Shown here: positions 51,387 through 60,510 of the stretch, in pieces
How the letters are laid out: each line of letters starts with the position of its first letter
Position numbering within the stretch: position 1 is the first letter of the stretch
Assembly (NCBI RefSeq): GCF_021655555.1
Contig: NZ_AP023086.1
Location: 2,944,685-3,008,684 of the forward strand
Direction: 5' to 3'
Source: Marinagarivorans cellulosilyticus
GTDB taxonomy: Bacteria > Pseudomonadota > Gammaproteobacteria > Pseudomonadales > Cellvibrionaceae
Length of the DNA: 64,000 nucleotides
The notes under the pieces: model-generated
Databases searched by the model: none
The model's input: the letters and a program-made list of their open reading frames with translations, nothing else
Told to the model about the DNA's origin: nothing
Translations under genes and position numbers: made by a program

Positions 51387-52566
51387 CAGGGCCTCCTAGC
51401 AATAATTAGACAGACAGTAGAATTTTTGCCCTATAGTCATCATCAATAGCGGAGGCCATGACTCGGTGTTTTAATCTGCGCTTACTCGTATCGTTAACCT
51501 TTAGCAGATTCATGCAAAACCTTTTTATAACAGCCATTGCAGCCGCTCCAGATGCGAGCCTACATTCATCCTCTTTAAAGGTAACATCGAGTTGCCAGTG
51601 TAAATTATTTTCAACTCCCCAGTGACTTCGAACTGCATCGGCCCCGCGTTGCGCGTCAACGGCCAAAGAGCTTAAATACCAAGAAACTTCTGATGATTCT
51701 TTTTCGCCTTTTATTGTATTGCGTTCAACACGAATCAGTGAATTAGCATCACACCATTTTCTCGCTGAATTAACCCAGTCGCTAATTTCTACATGATGCG
51801 TTTTTCTTTGCTCAATTCGACCATGACCTTTATCGACTTCTTCATAGGTGTCATGGGTTATGTTGGCAAAGTCTTCGCGTATTAATTTGTGGTAATACGC
51901 TTCTATTTCAGCACGTAACGCCTTTTGGTTGTCTTTTAGTTGGAGCACATAATCGCCTCCCCCACTGCGAATTTTATCGGCTACTTTTACTTGGCAGCCC
52001 ATTGCATCCGTTGTAACAATGGCACCGTTAATATCGATTAGATCAAGCACCAAAGGAATCGTCTTTATTTCATTTGATTTGTCTTTAGTTTTTAGCGCCG
52101 TCAACGTTACCCCATGTTTTTTTGACCAAGCACTTACCATGTGAATGGTGTCTAGAGCGCTATGCCTTGTACCTCTCATAGTCTTGCCGTCAATCGAAAT
52201 AATATCCCCTTCACCTGCCTCTTGAATGAATGCTTCGAAGCCTTTTATTAACTCCTCTGTATTTATTGAGCAAATGAAAAAACGTAGCGTTTCAACACAA
52301 GGTATTGAGTCTAAAGTGACAAAACGCTGGAGCCATTCATGCTTTAGCTTGGCAAATTCAACCATAGCTTCTGGGGTGTCATATCCACTGATGGTTGAGG
52401 AAAATATGATCAGCAGGAGGCTAGATAACGCGTATTTCTTGTTTTTATCTCGTCTCGGATCAGTAATATGAGCCGTACATTCGTCTAAGGTCACTCAATT
52501 CTCGCTAAAGGTTATAAAAGCGAGCAAATCTTAGACAATGCGGTTAATTATTGCTAGGGGGCCCTG
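51387..52566 (-). mobile_element. ISAs1-family insertion sequence, 1180 bp, intact
   Basis: The terminal inverted repeats start CAGGGCC on both ends and agree for 22 of the first 23 or so bases (one T/C difference after CAGGGCC). The element is flanked by a perfect 10-bp target duplication GGTGCGCTAT (51377-51386 and 52567-52576). It carries one full-length transposase on the minus strand. Length, ends and duplication size all fit ISAs1. Near-identical ends, intact duplication and an open transposase frame indicate a recent insertion. Confidence 0.97.
51406..52494 (-). CDS. ISAs1-family transposase
   Basis: 362 residues, full length for the family. DDE-type motifs: DIISIDGKTMRGT (first Asp, about 98), GAIVTTDAMGCQ (second Asp), and the HWGVENNLHWQLDVTFKEDE region with the catalytic Glu and the Y/H-W-x-ENN signature. 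The N-terminal LSSLLLIIFSSTISGYDTPEAMVEFAK segment is the associated DUF4338/H-repeat-type start. It cuts and pastes the element. Start GTG at 52494. No frameshift or stop is present. Confidence 0.96.
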   Translation of the reverse strand: MTLDECTAHITDPRRDKNKKYALSSLLLIIFSSTISGYDTPEAMVEFAKLKHEWLQRFVTLDSIPCVETLRFFICSINTEELIKGFEAFIQEAGEGDIISIDGKTMRGTRHSALDTIHMVSAWSKKHGVTLTALKTKDKSNEIKTIPLVLDLIDINGAIVTTDAMGCQVKVADKIRSGGGDYVLQLKDNQKALRAEIEAYYHKLIREDFANITHDTYEEVDKGHGRIEQRKTHHVEISDWVNSARKWCDANSLIRVERNTIKGEKESSEVSWYLSSLAVDAQRGADAVRSHWGVENNLHWQLDVTFKEDECRLASGAAAMAVIKRFCMNLLKVNDTSKRRLKHRVMASAIDDDYRAKILLSV

Positions 52567-52576
52567 GGTGCGCTAT
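52567..52576 (+). repeat. Target-site duplication, right copy
   Basis: GGTGCGCTAT directly after the IS end; identical to 51377-51386. Confidence 0.95.
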
Positions 52577-52918
52577 TGGATGCAGGGCGATACCACCGCT
52601 TGGGTCTTGGACGAAATAGGCAAAGAGCAGCCGATTACTATGGCTTTAGCTATTGGTGCTAGTGGTGTAAAAAGCATTCAGGTGCTCGAATATCGTGAAA
52701 GCCGAGGTGGTGAAATTCAATATCCCTTTTTTACCCAGCAGTTTGATCACGCAGTGCTAGAGCAGAGCAATAATAAGCTCAAATTAGATCGCAACATCGA
52801 TGGCATTACAGGGGCTACGCTTTCTGTTCGGGCTATGACTAAAGTCGCCAAGGTCGCGCTATACCTTCACAGCAAAGTGATGGAAGCTAAGCTAGGTAAC
52901 CTTGCCCGTCAATCTTAA
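52567..52918 (+). pseudogene. FMN-binding protein, 3' fragment with flavinylation motif
   Basis: The reading resumes as VRYWMQGDTTAWVLDEIGKE, and the duplicated GTG-CGC-TAT codons show that the two halves join in frame when the IS and one duplication copy are removed. It carries the FMN-binding domain with DGITGATLSVRAM near its end. This matches the D-x-x-[ST]-G-A-T-x-[ST] motif in which ApbE-type transferases attach FMN to the last Ser/Thr. Without a signal peptide this half cannot be exported. A PepSY membrane protein gene follows 80 bases downstream, typical of flavin-based electron-transfer units. Confidence 0.88.
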
Positions 52919-52998
52919 GCGAATAGCACCGTGCCTGAGTTGCTGATAAGGTGGCGGGCTATTTTCTTTAATGCTGTTATTTTAAAGGTTTAGGGGCT

Positions 52999-53778
52999 AT
53001 GAAAAAGCCGGTGAAATTACGCAGGCAATTTTGGCATTGGCATCGGCGCACCGGTTTGTTTAGTCTTATTGTATTGGTTGTTTTGTGTCTTACAGGGGTG
53101 GCGTTAAACCACAGTGCTCATCTTAATATTGATCGTTATAAAGTCCATTCGCCCATAGTCTTACAGGCGTATGGTATTCGTATGCCTGAATTTAGAGGTG
53201 TGAAAGTAGGGGAGCATTGGGCCACGGTTATCGCGAATGATCTCTACTTGAACGGCCAAGTGCTGACTCAATGCCATGGTAGTTTGCTGGGTGTATTGCA
53301 TTCTGCCGTAAATAGCTATTGGTTAGCAGTATGCGAGCAAGAGCTAATCTTGCTTACCCCAGATAACCAACTTATTGAAATCATCGATGTCCACTTGGGG
53401 CTGCCAACGCCCATTCGTGCTGCCGGCATGTGTGATGCCGAGCTTTGCATTCAAAGCATTTCTCGCGGTGGCGGCAAAAATGCCGCTGCGTTAACAACCT
53501 ATAGTGTAGACCTGAATGCGCTGGAGTGGCTGCCTATGGACGCGTTATCAAGTTTCACACCTTTTTCTCTTTCCGTGTTGCCAAAAGATCAGCAAGCTTT
53601 TTATCAGCAGTTTTATGCGGGTGAGGATTTAACTTGGGAAAGGGTCGTATTGGATATTCATGCGGCGCGCTTTTTTGGCGCTGCGGGACCTTGGATTCTA
53701 GATTTTTTTGTACTGTTATTTTTGTTTATGAGTGGTAGCGGATTTTACTTGTGGTACACAGCAAGCAAAAAGCACTAA
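52999..53778 (+). CDS. PepSY-associated membrane protein
   Basis: 259 residues. An N-terminal membrane helix preceded by the characteristic FWHWHRRTGLFSLI motif (about 11-40), a periplasmic domain of about 180 residues and a C-terminal helix (about 233-253, FFVLLFLFMSGSGFYLWY) give the PepSY-TM layout. Such proteins accompany FMN-binding and ApbE proteins and may pass electrons across the membrane. Here its presumed partner is split by the IS. Good AAAGG-type ribosome site before the ATG. A polar effect of the IS on this gene is likely unless a promoter lies in 52919-52998. Confidence 0.82.
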   Translation: MKKPVKLRRQFWHWHRRTGLFSLIVLVVLCLTGVALNHSAHLNIDRYKVHSPIVLQAYGIRMPEFRGVKVGEHWATVIANDLYLNGQVLTQCHGSLLGVLHSAVNSYWLAVCEQELILLTPDNQLIEIIDVHLGLPTPIRAAGMCDAELCIQSISRGGGKNAAALTTYSVDLNALEWLPMDALSSFTPFSLSVLPKDQQAFYQQFYAGEDLTWERVVLDIHAARFFGAAGPWILDFFVLLFLFMSGSGFYLWYTASKKH

Positions 53779-53799
53779 TAACTTTGTTGCTCTGGCGGG

Positions 53800-54297
53800 T
53801 TAAATAAATTGTAGTGTTATCCCTAAAACTACAAGGTAGCGCGCACCTTTGCCGACAAATGTAAGCACGAAAAACAGCAGAAAGTTAACGCGTAAAACGC
53901 CTGCTAATAAGGTCAGCGCATCGCCAACAACAGGTAGCCAGCTAAATAACAAAGACCATTGTCCGTATTTTTGAAAGCTTTGTTGCGCTTTTTTGAGCTT
54001 GGCCGCTTTAATGGGAAACCATTTACGGTCTTGGTAGTGTAAAAAGTAGCGCCCCAAAACCCAGTTGAGGCAAGCGCCAAGAGTGTTGCCCAATGTGGCC
54101 GCTAGCCAAAGTGCTAAAGCGGCGTAACCTTGCTGTAAATATGCAACTAATATTGCCTCAGAGTAAAAAGGTAGCAGTGTTGCAGCGAGAAATGCCGAGC
54201 CAAAAAGCGTGAGATAAATCATATGTGCGTATTTTTCGATGTGGAAGTGAGTTCGCAGGAATCGTTCTTTAGCTGGCGCAATTATGCCATGATTCAC
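53800..54297 (-). CDS. YqaA/DedA-family (VTT-domain) membrane protein
   Basis: 165 residues with about four membrane helices. FGSAFLAATLLPFYSEAILVAYL and LAATLGNTLGACLNWVLGRYF match the YqaA branch of the SNARE-associated/VTT family, which has been linked to lipid scrambling and membrane homeostasis. The start is uncertain: GTG 54297 gives 165 residues, ATG 54222 gives a product of 140 residues that begins at the first helix as in Escherichia coli YqaA. Convergent with the PepSY gene and divergent from the next gene. Confidence 0.8.
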   Translation of the reverse strand: MNHGIIAPAKERFLRTHFHIEKYAHMIYLTLFGSAFLAATLLPFYSEAILVAYLQQGYAALALWLAATLGNTLGACLNWVLGRYFLHYQDRKWFPIKAAKLKKAQQSFQKYGQWSLLFSWLPVVGDALTLLAGVLRVNFLLFFVLTFVGKGARYLVVLGITLQFI

Positions 54298-54322
54298 ACT
54301 TTAAAATAATGGTGACCTAATC

Positions 54323-55552
54323 GTGCTTAATCGCATTTGGATCAGTTTTTTTGCTATCGCATTTATAGCTGCGATATATCAATTTGGCGTACTGGGCAAT
54401 ACAGACATCTTCAAAGAGATTGTGGATTCGCTCTTTGCTATGTCCAAGGTGACGGTAGAAATAGCTATTGGGCTAATCGGTATTTTAAGCTTTTGGCTCG
54501 GCATGATGAAAATTGCAGAGCACGCTGGCTTGATTGATAAAATTGCACGGGCAATTTCCCCACTGTTTACGCGTTTGATGCCTGATGTCCCAAAGGGGCA
54601 CCCAGCTTTAGGTTCCATGACGATGAACCTATCGGCAAATTTCTTAGGCTTAGATAATGCAGCGACCCCGTTGGGGCTCAAGGCAATGCAAGACTTGCAA
54701 AGCTTAAACCCCAATAAAGAAGTTGCCAGTAATGCGCAAATTCTATTTCTAGTTTTAAATACCTCGTCAATTACCTTGTTCCCGGTAACGGTTTTTGTTT
54801 ACCGCGCACAACAAGGTGCGGCTAACCCTACGGATGTATTCATCCCTATATTGTTAGCAACATTTTGCTCTACCATAGCTGGGCTACTGGCTGTTTCGTT
54901 TGTTCAAAAAATCAACTTATTACAGCGTACAGTATTACTGTATTTGGGGGCTGCAATAGCCTTAGTGGCGGCTTTGGCGGCCTACTTTTCGACGTTGACG
55001 GCAAGTGCTCTAGCTCAGCAATCTTCTTTCTTGGGTAATTGCCTAATTTTTAGCACTTTACTGCTGTTTATTGGTGTCGCGTCTTTCCGGAAAGTAAATG
55101 TTTACGATAGCTTCATCGAAGGAGCAAAGGAAGGCTTTGAAACAAGCATTAAATTAATCCCTTATTTATTGGCTATGTTATGCGCAATAGGGGTTTTTCG
55201 TGCGAGTGGTGCATTAGAGCTGCTAATTGACGGCATCCGATGGGGCGTGGCTGTCGCGGGCTTTGATACGCGTTTTGTCGAAGGCTTACCCACAGCCTTA
55301 ATGAAGCCTCTTAGTGGTTCGGGCGCGCGAGCTATGATGATTGAAGCGATGAATACTAGCGGCGCAGATTCGTTTGCTGGACGCCTTTCTTCGATAATAC
55401 AAGGCTCTACCGAAACAACATTTTACGTGCTGGCTGTTTATTTTGGCTCGGTAGGTATTCGTTATGGTCGCCATGCTGTGGGTTGTGGCTTAATTGCTGA
55501 TTTTGCCGGTATTTTCGCTGCCATTGCTGTGTGTTATTGGTTTTTTGGTTAG
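54323..55552 (+). CDS. Nucleoside-recognition (Gate) membrane protein, SpmA-SpmB fusion type
   Basis: 409 residues, two halves each like a spore-maturation protein. The first half has LIGILSFWLGMMKIAEHAGLIDKIAR and LSANFLGLDNAATPLGLKAM (SpmA-like); the second has EGAKEGFETSIKLIPYLLAMLCAIGVF and LMKPLSGSGARAMMIEAMNT plus GSTETTFYVLAVYFGSVGI (SpmB-like). About nine to ten membrane helices. The transported compound is unknown. Fused forms occur in gammaproteobacteria that do not sporulate. Start GTG. Confidence 0.88.
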   Translation: MLNRIWISFFAIAFIAAIYQFGVLGNTDIFKEIVDSLFAMSKVTVEIAIGLIGILSFWLGMMKIAEHAGLIDKIARAISPLFTRLMPDVPKGHPALGSMTMNLSANFLGLDNAATPLGLKAMQDLQSLNPNKEVASNAQILFLVLNTSSITLFPVTVFVYRAQQGAANPTDVFIPILLATFCSTIAGLLAVSFVQKINLLQRTVLLYLGAAIALVAALAAYFSTLTASALAQQSSFLGNCLIFSTLLLFIGVASFRKVNVYDSFIEGAKEGFETSIKLIPYLLAMLCAIGVFRASGALELLIDGIRWGVAVAGFDTRFVEGLPTALMKPLSGSGARAMMIEAMNTSGADSFAGRLSSIIQGSTETTFYVLAVYFGSVGIRYGRHAVGCGLIADFAGIFAAIAVCYWFFG

Positions 55553-55574
55553 CAACCCGTTATTGCGTTAACCA

Positions 55575-56822
55575 CTATTCCTCTACTAGCTGTTTGTATT
55601 CTTTATCGGATAGGCAAGTTTGGCAATGATGGTAAAACAGGTCTTGCCATTCTCGGCTTGCTTCGCTCAGCGTTTCGCCTCCTATTTTTTCAATTGTGAC
55701 AAGCGACTTTTTGAGGTGTCGTGATACATGCAAACTTTGAGATACTTGAGGAATTAGTGCGCTGTATATGTCTTCGAGCACATCTTTTTCACGTATCGGT
55801 TTTATGTAGATCCGCTTGTATTTAATATTTTCGTGGTCCTCCCTTTCGCTTTCATTACTTATTGGGAAGTTATCTACCCATAGTCGCATGGCCCGTATAA
55901 ACGTGCCTATAACATCAATTGCTGTGCCTGGATCATTAATGGCAGGAGAAAGCGCTTTAAGCGCAATTTCGCTTAACACAACAAACCCGTAACGTGGATC
56001 TTGCTCAAAGGTCCTATTGTCGCCGATAACAATTGTATCCAGAATGTTATTTTCAGTCGTCTTGTCAAGTTGGGCGTTAGTTTCTATCAGCGGTGTAATA
56101 GAGTCCATAAACTTACCCGGGTTGACATGAATGTATATCTCGATATCTTTTTTATTGGCAATATTATTTAACGCTTCTATGTCAATATATTGTACGTAAC
56201 CAATGCGATCGCAAGCTAGGGGGTAACGCTTTTGGGTGTTTGCATGCTTCATTGGTGTGCAATGTAAAAAGGGAGCTTTGGCTCTATGGCGTATCGAACT
56301 GTGCAGTGCTGACTCTACTGTTTTAATGGTTTCTGAGACGCGACCTAAGCGAGAAAGTTGATCTATCCACTTAAGCAAAAAAATAATTACAATTGCAATG
56401 ACAATAATGGTGAATAGAAATAATACAATAATGACATCTTCGTGATAAATGTTGGCGCCAATAGAAATAATCCCGACAATACTGAATAGGAATGCGCCAA
56501 TAAACGCTCCCAGTGCATTTTGAGCGGTAGAGTTCTGCATTAAAAGGCTGTTTGTTCTTGGGCTAGCTGTCGTGGCGGCGGTACTAAAAGCCTGCACCAT
56601 AATCGACAAGGAAAATGTTGTAACGGCAAGCATGCTGGAGGCAAGTATTTTTAAAATATCTTCTACGGTATTTTGTGTCACCATTTGCTTTAATTTTTCA
56701 GGGATATAAGGCCCTAATTCTGGCCCAATGACAATCGCAAAGACAGCCAGTAAGCAAAAAGCGCAGCACCTTACCCATAGCTTGCGCATGAAATTATTCA
56801 GCAAAAATAGAATTTTATTCAT
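55575..56822 (-). CDS. DUF2254 membrane protein
   Basis: 415 residues. Four N-terminal membrane helices (about 15-150), with AVTTFSLSIMVQAFSTAATTASPRT and NALGAFIGAFLFSIVGI between them, are followed by a cytoplasmic C-terminal domain with ETNAQLDKTTENN, RTFEQDPRYGFVVLSEIALKALSPAINDPGTA, the DUF2254 signature. Function is unknown. It is preceded by a 620-base spacer on its own strand and seems monocistronic. Confidence 0.85.
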   Translation of the reverse strand: MNKILFLLNNFMRKLWVRCCAFCLLAVFAIVIGPELGPYIPEKLKQMVTQNTVEDILKILASSMLAVTTFSLSIMVQAFSTAATTASPRTNSLLMQNSTAQNALGAFIGAFLFSIVGIISIGANIYHEDVIIVLFLFTIIVIAIVIIFLLKWIDQLSRLGRVSETIKTVESALHSSIRHRAKAPFLHCTPMKHANTQKRYPLACDRIGYVQYIDIEALNNIANKKDIEIYIHVNPGKFMDSITPLIETNAQLDKTTENNILDTIVIGDNRTFEQDPRYGFVVLSEIALKALSPAINDPGTAIDVIGTFIRAMRLWVDNFPISNESEREDHENIKYKRIYIKPIREKDVLEDIYSALIPQVSQSLHVSRHLKKSLVTIEKIGGETLSEASREWQDLFYHHCQTCLSDKEYKQLVEE

Positions 56823-57216
56823 AACTTAATGTTCTGCTTGATCGCTAAGAGGGCTGTTTAGATTGATGATTGTACTGTAAAGGTTTGAGGCACGAATCTC
56901 TATTATCTAGGATGCTTACGGGTACAGGGTAGCATTTTATATGCGGCCTGTTTAGTTGACCGGAATACTTCAGGCATGCCGCACGTTTTGGCGTGGGCTA
57001 GGCCTTAGCGTTTCCACAAACCGGAGGGGCAATTAACAGCTTGCTGCCGGAAAATTGAAATGTAAGGGCGCGTTGAGTGCTTTGCTTCATAACAATTGCG
57101 GTTATAGGCCGGTAATTGGAATGCAAAGATATTGAGTATGGCGAAAGGATCGATGACAGAAGGGTTATCGTTCGTGTGTTTTTGCTGAGCGGTGGTGGTT
57201 AAGTTATGATAATTTT

Positions 57217-57246
57217 AAAGCCAGCAGGTATTAAGCTGCTGGCTTT
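57217..57246. repeat. Perfect 11-bp inverted repeat
   Basis: AAAGCCAGCAG (57217-57227) and CTGCTGGCTTT (57236-57246) with an 8-base loop. It could act as a terminator for the minus-strand oxidase operon, but only a short T stretch follows on that strand. Confidence 0.75.
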
Positions 57247-57247
57247 A

Positions 57248-57435
57248 CCCTAACGTTGCATTAACTTTTGGCCCAGAATCGCTTCGCTGCTTCCATAGCA
57301 GCATTTCTAGCGTCCTACTCAATTTTTCTGGATTTCACCTAGAATGACTCTTATCAATCCAAAAAAATCTCCGTTCAACGCTATAAATACCACTCTAATA
57401 AGCGCCTGGCCTTAAAACCTAATGCAATGTTAGGG
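57248..57435. repeat. Long imperfect inverted repeat, about 188 bp
   Basis: CCCTAACGTTGCATTA (57248-57263) pairs along all 16 bases (one G.T) with TAATGCAATGTTAGGG (57420-57435). Inside, CTTTTGGCC (57265-57273) and GGCCTTAAAA (57408-57417) offer further imperfect pairing, and GCTGC-TTCCATA-GCAGC (57286-57302) forms an inner hairpin. It may be a MITE-like element, a structured RNA or a repeat unit. Confidence 0.65.
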
Positions 57436-57444
57436 TTTACGCTC

Positions 57445-59262
57445 CTAGTGACAGCCGCAAATAAATGGATATTGGGTGGTGTTTTCTGCGATGGTGAGGA
57501 TGTTGAAAAATTCAGTTAACACCGATTCTGCGGTACAAAAAGCACCTTCTACCCAAGCTTGATCGTTAGAAAAGGCCGAGCCAATGATGAATACATTTGA
57601 ATTTTCTACGCCCGCCATCCGGCCTGGCGTACGAATTTTTTGCATAACGTCGCAAATATCATAGTGTGCTGCCCACGCATGGTAGCCAGCACCAAATGGG
57701 TTTAAGCCCCAGTTCATAAATACCGTTTCAACCGGGTCAGGGATGGCGCTGGCCTTGTTTGGATCGTTGTAGTGAACTTTAGCCAGCTGCAGTTTCAGCA
57801 TGCGCATCATTTCAAATGGTGCTTCGGCGGCCCCGTGTAGCGGTTGGTAATTTTGGCTAAGGGGAGTGGTTCTGCGTGTATTGGCGGCTACCTCAAGCTC
57901 CTCCCAAAATTTAGTGAAGCGCATATCGTCGTAGGAAGTGAGCAGGCCGTAAACCTTGTCTTTTTCTTTTACTTTACCGGTGGCATTGTTGCCAAAATAA
58001 TACACTTGGCGTAGTGGCAAGTCGGTAATGGTTGGGCCATAGACATTGTCACTGCTATTACCGTTGATGAGTTTTGGATTGTAGGTCACTTCACTATCTT
58101 GCCACCAAGGCGTTTTGAAAAACATTGCAATTTTATAGGAGGGTTGCTCTATAACCGATTGCAAATAATTTTGTACGTTGGTTGCATTTAAAAAGTCAGC
58201 TTGGTTATCGGTTAATGTTTGATAACGTGTGGCGCGGGCCACTAATTCTATGGCGTTAGGCGACATGGCTAAAAAGGCGTAATCGGTACCGTATTGCGCT
58301 GGAATAGCCTTGTCTGGAGATGCACTTGTGCTAAGCATAAAGCGTGTTTTTTGTGGGTACGCATTATCGTGCCAAATAGAGTGTAAACGGGTATTTTTAT
58401 TCACTTTAAAGCTAATTTTATTATCCAGTGCCGCTTGTTTACAAGCCTGATATAGCGCTACAAATAAGCTGGAATAGCCCGTTGACAATGTTTTAAAGGC
58501 GCCGCCTGGAGCAAACTCCCCGTTGTACACTGCCGCATTGGCGGCATTCCAGTTAATAACATTAGAGCTATAGCCGCCAGCATCGGCAGCATATTGGAAG
58601 CCTTCGTTGCCGGCTTGATCGTAAAAAATGTTCCAATAGCCGATATCGCCGGTATTATCACCACTACTATAAACGTAGGAGCCATTATCGAAGCGTGCAC
58701 TGAGAGTGCCATTTTGGTAAAACTTGCACTGCTCTACACGGGTTTTAACAGGATTACCTTCTGTAATTAAGTTGGAAATATTCGCCATTAAATAATCAGC
58801 CGATTTAGCATTGTTACCGGGTGTGTTATAGGGCGCGAGTACTTCTTGCCCGTTAACAGTGGTGCCTAAATCTTGTGAATAAAAATGCTGACCGCGAAGG
58901 TAAAAAAGTGGATTATCTGTTGTTTTAAAATTGATGATTTTTGTATTAAGTGGCTCGCCATTAAGGCTGAGCTTATCAATTGTTAAACTCACTAATTGAT
59001 GGCCGCTAGCATCTGTCGGGTTCCACTGAATAAAACGCATGCCGCCAACTTCAATATAGGCTTGGTTGGGGTCTTTTTTATAGTGGTAGCTGCATATGCG
59101 GCCTGCTGGTGTTCTGTCGCCTTGGCCGTTGGCTTCGTAATCGTAATTCCCCCATTCATAAATGTAGACTTTGTCATCCTGGGTTAATGTTCCTCCGGTG
59201 AGTAGTCGCCAAGCACTGTATAAGCCTCCGGGGCCGCCGCCAAAAATACTGTATGTTGCCAT
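57445..59262 (-). CDS. FAD-dependent amine/L-amino-acid oxidase
   Basis: 605 residues. N-terminal dinucleotide-binding motif SIFGGGPGGLYSAW (5-18), then EVGGMRF (71-77), the GGMR-type flavin contact of the monoamine/L-amino-acid oxidase superfamily, and the C-terminal flavin-binding VFIIGSAFSNDQAWVEGAFCTAESVL. It should oxidise an amine or amino acid with O2, giving H2O2 and ammonia. There is no signal peptide. The substrate is unknown; the middle domain is divergent. Last gene of the minus-strand operon, 26 bases after the second oxidase. Confidence 0.82.
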   Translation of the reverse strand: MATYSIFGGGPGGLYSAWRLLTGGTLTQDDKVYIYEWGNYDYEANGQGDRTPAGRICSYHYKKDPNQAYIEVGGMRFIQWNPTDASGHQLVSLTIDKLSLNGEPLNTKIINFKTTDNPLFYLRGQHFYSQDLGTTVNGQEVLAPYNTPGNNAKSADYLMANISNLITEGNPVKTRVEQCKFYQNGTLSARFDNGSYVYSSGDNTGDIGYWNIFYDQAGNEGFQYAADAGGYSSNVINWNAANAAVYNGEFAPGGAFKTLSTGYSSLFVALYQACKQAALDNKISFKVNKNTRLHSIWHDNAYPQKTRFMLSTSASPDKAIPAQYGTDYAFLAMSPNAIELVARATRYQTLTDNQADFLNATNVQNYLQSVIEQPSYKIAMFFKTPWWQDSEVTYNPKLINGNSSDNVYGPTITDLPLRQVYYFGNNATGKVKEKDKVYGLLTSYDDMRFTKFWEELEVAANTRRTTPLSQNYQPLHGAAEAPFEMMRMLKLQLAKVHYNDPNKASAIPDPVETVFMNWGLNPFGAGYHAWAAHYDICDVMQKIRTPGRMAGVENSNVFIIGSAFSNDQAWVEGAFCTAESVLTEFFNILTIAENTTQYPFICGCH

Positions 59263-59288
59263 GTTAAAGCCTGTTTTTGTTATAGGGG

Positions 59289-60491
59289 TTATGCTTGGCA
59301 GCTTGGCTGCCAGTTAATGGAAAAATTACTGCGGGCAATGCAGTAGTTACGGTAGTGAAAATCATTAGTGGGCTTATTGAGCATTTGGCAAATCATATCG
59401 CCTAAAATGGGGATAAATTTTCCGGCCCAACCCGCGCTATACACCACAATGTTGTGGTGGTTAGGATGGTCTTCGGGTAAATAATCCAGTAATAATTCTT
59501 TTGTTGAATCTTGCGCTAGCGCAATTAAGCAAGTCGATGTGAAGCGTGGCGTTGCTTGCAAGCCCTTCATATGTTTTAAAACCCAATTTGAATCTAAAGC
59601 TAAGCTTTTGGCGCTAGGCGCGATATTGCGCTGGGAGGGTTTTTCGATAGAACCGTGGTCTGGGAAGTCGGTGGCAACACGAAGGTAACCGGGGTGTGAC
59701 CAGTCGACTTCTGGAAAACCGTAAAACAGAGCGCTTTGTTGCGGTTTTTGAAAAACAAACCAGGTGGGTAAGTAGAGTTGTTCAGCAGTTTTTTTAAAGT
59801 AAGCTGAAGACATCTGCCAAAGTTTTATTGGCATTCTTAAATTTAATAATTCGAGTGTTTGATTGATGTAAGGCCCCGTTGTAATCGCTAATTGGGAACA
59901 ACAAAATTCGGCATTAGGGGTTGTAATATGGATGTTGTCGGGGGTTGATGCGTCAATAGCCCTTACTACTTGCCACTCCATTAAATCAACTAAACCTGAG
60001 GCTAGTGCTTGGTTGTAAAGTGTATTCTCGGTAGCTTTTAAGTTAATAATGCCGCCGTCGGGTTGAAAAAAACCACGGTAATCGGCAGGCAAGTTCTTGA
60101 ATGAGTACTGAGCTTCAATTTGCGCAGCGTTAAGGGGCGCATAAGGAATGTTGAGCGCATTCATTACGTTTTCGGCCGCTTGAATCCCGCCTTCTTGCGA
60201 GTTGAGTTCAGGGTCGCCAAACCATAAGCTGCCACTGCGCGTGATTAAACTTTTTTGGCTAAATCGCTGTAAACTTGCCCAATAATCTTGTGCGGCTAAG
60301 GCTAGCTCGGCCATGCTAGTTTGGGCGTACTGAAGCCTGAACTGACGAGAAGCACCGGCTGAACTGCCTTGGTTGTTTAGATAACTGTATTGCTCCAGTA
60401 CTAAGGTTTTTAGGCCTCGTAGGCTGGCTTGGTAAGCCGTCGCCAAACCGATAGGCCCGCCACCAACAATAATTAAGTCGTAATGTTTCAT
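59289..60491 (-). CDS. Sarcosine oxidase-like FAD oxidoreductase (DAO family)
   Basis: 400 residues, the size of monomeric sarcosine/N-methyltryptophan oxidases. LIIVGGGPIGLATAYQASLRGLKTLVLEQ (7-35) is the FAD-binding fold and GSSAGASRQFRLQYA the conserved substrate-side loop. Cys321 (TSTCLIAL) aligns with the Cys that covalently binds FAD in MSOX, and SAGWAGKFIPILG matches the late flavin-contact segment. It probably oxidises a secondary or N-methyl amino acid. It is 19 bases downstream of the M61 peptidase gene. Confidence 0.85.
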   Translation of the reverse strand: MKHYDLIIVGGGPIGLATAYQASLRGLKTLVLEQYSYLNNQGSSAGASRQFRLQYAQTSMAELALAAQDYWASLQRFSQKSLITRSGSLWFGDPELNSQEGGIQAAENVMNALNIPYAPLNAAQIEAQYSFKNLPADYRGFFQPDGGIINLKATENTLYNQALASGLVDLMEWQVVRAIDASTPDNIHITTPNAEFCCSQLAITTGPYINQTLELLNLRMPIKLWQMSSAYFKKTAEQLYLPTWFVFQKPQQSALFYGFPEVDWSHPGYLRVATDFPDHGSIEKPSQRNIAPSAKSLALDSNWVLKHMKGLQATPRFTSTCLIALAQDSTKELLLDYLPEDHPNHHNIVVYSAGWAGKFIPILGDMICQMLNKPTNDFHYRNYCIARSNFSINWQPSCQA

Positions 60492-60510
60492 GGGTACCTC
60501 TTGCTGAGCG

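Larger units (their letters stand above)
56823..57444. other. Hairpin-rich intergenic region
   Basis: About 620 bases without a coding frame of note. The left two-thirds should contain the DUF2254 promoter; no convincing boxes were found by eye. The right third is occupied by two adjacent inverted repeats listed separately. Confidence 0.5.

Noticed and set aside
57248..57435. Integron attC site
   Set aside because: Outer 7-mers differ from RYYYAAC and GTTRRRY at the end positions, the unit is long, and there is no integrase or second site in the window.
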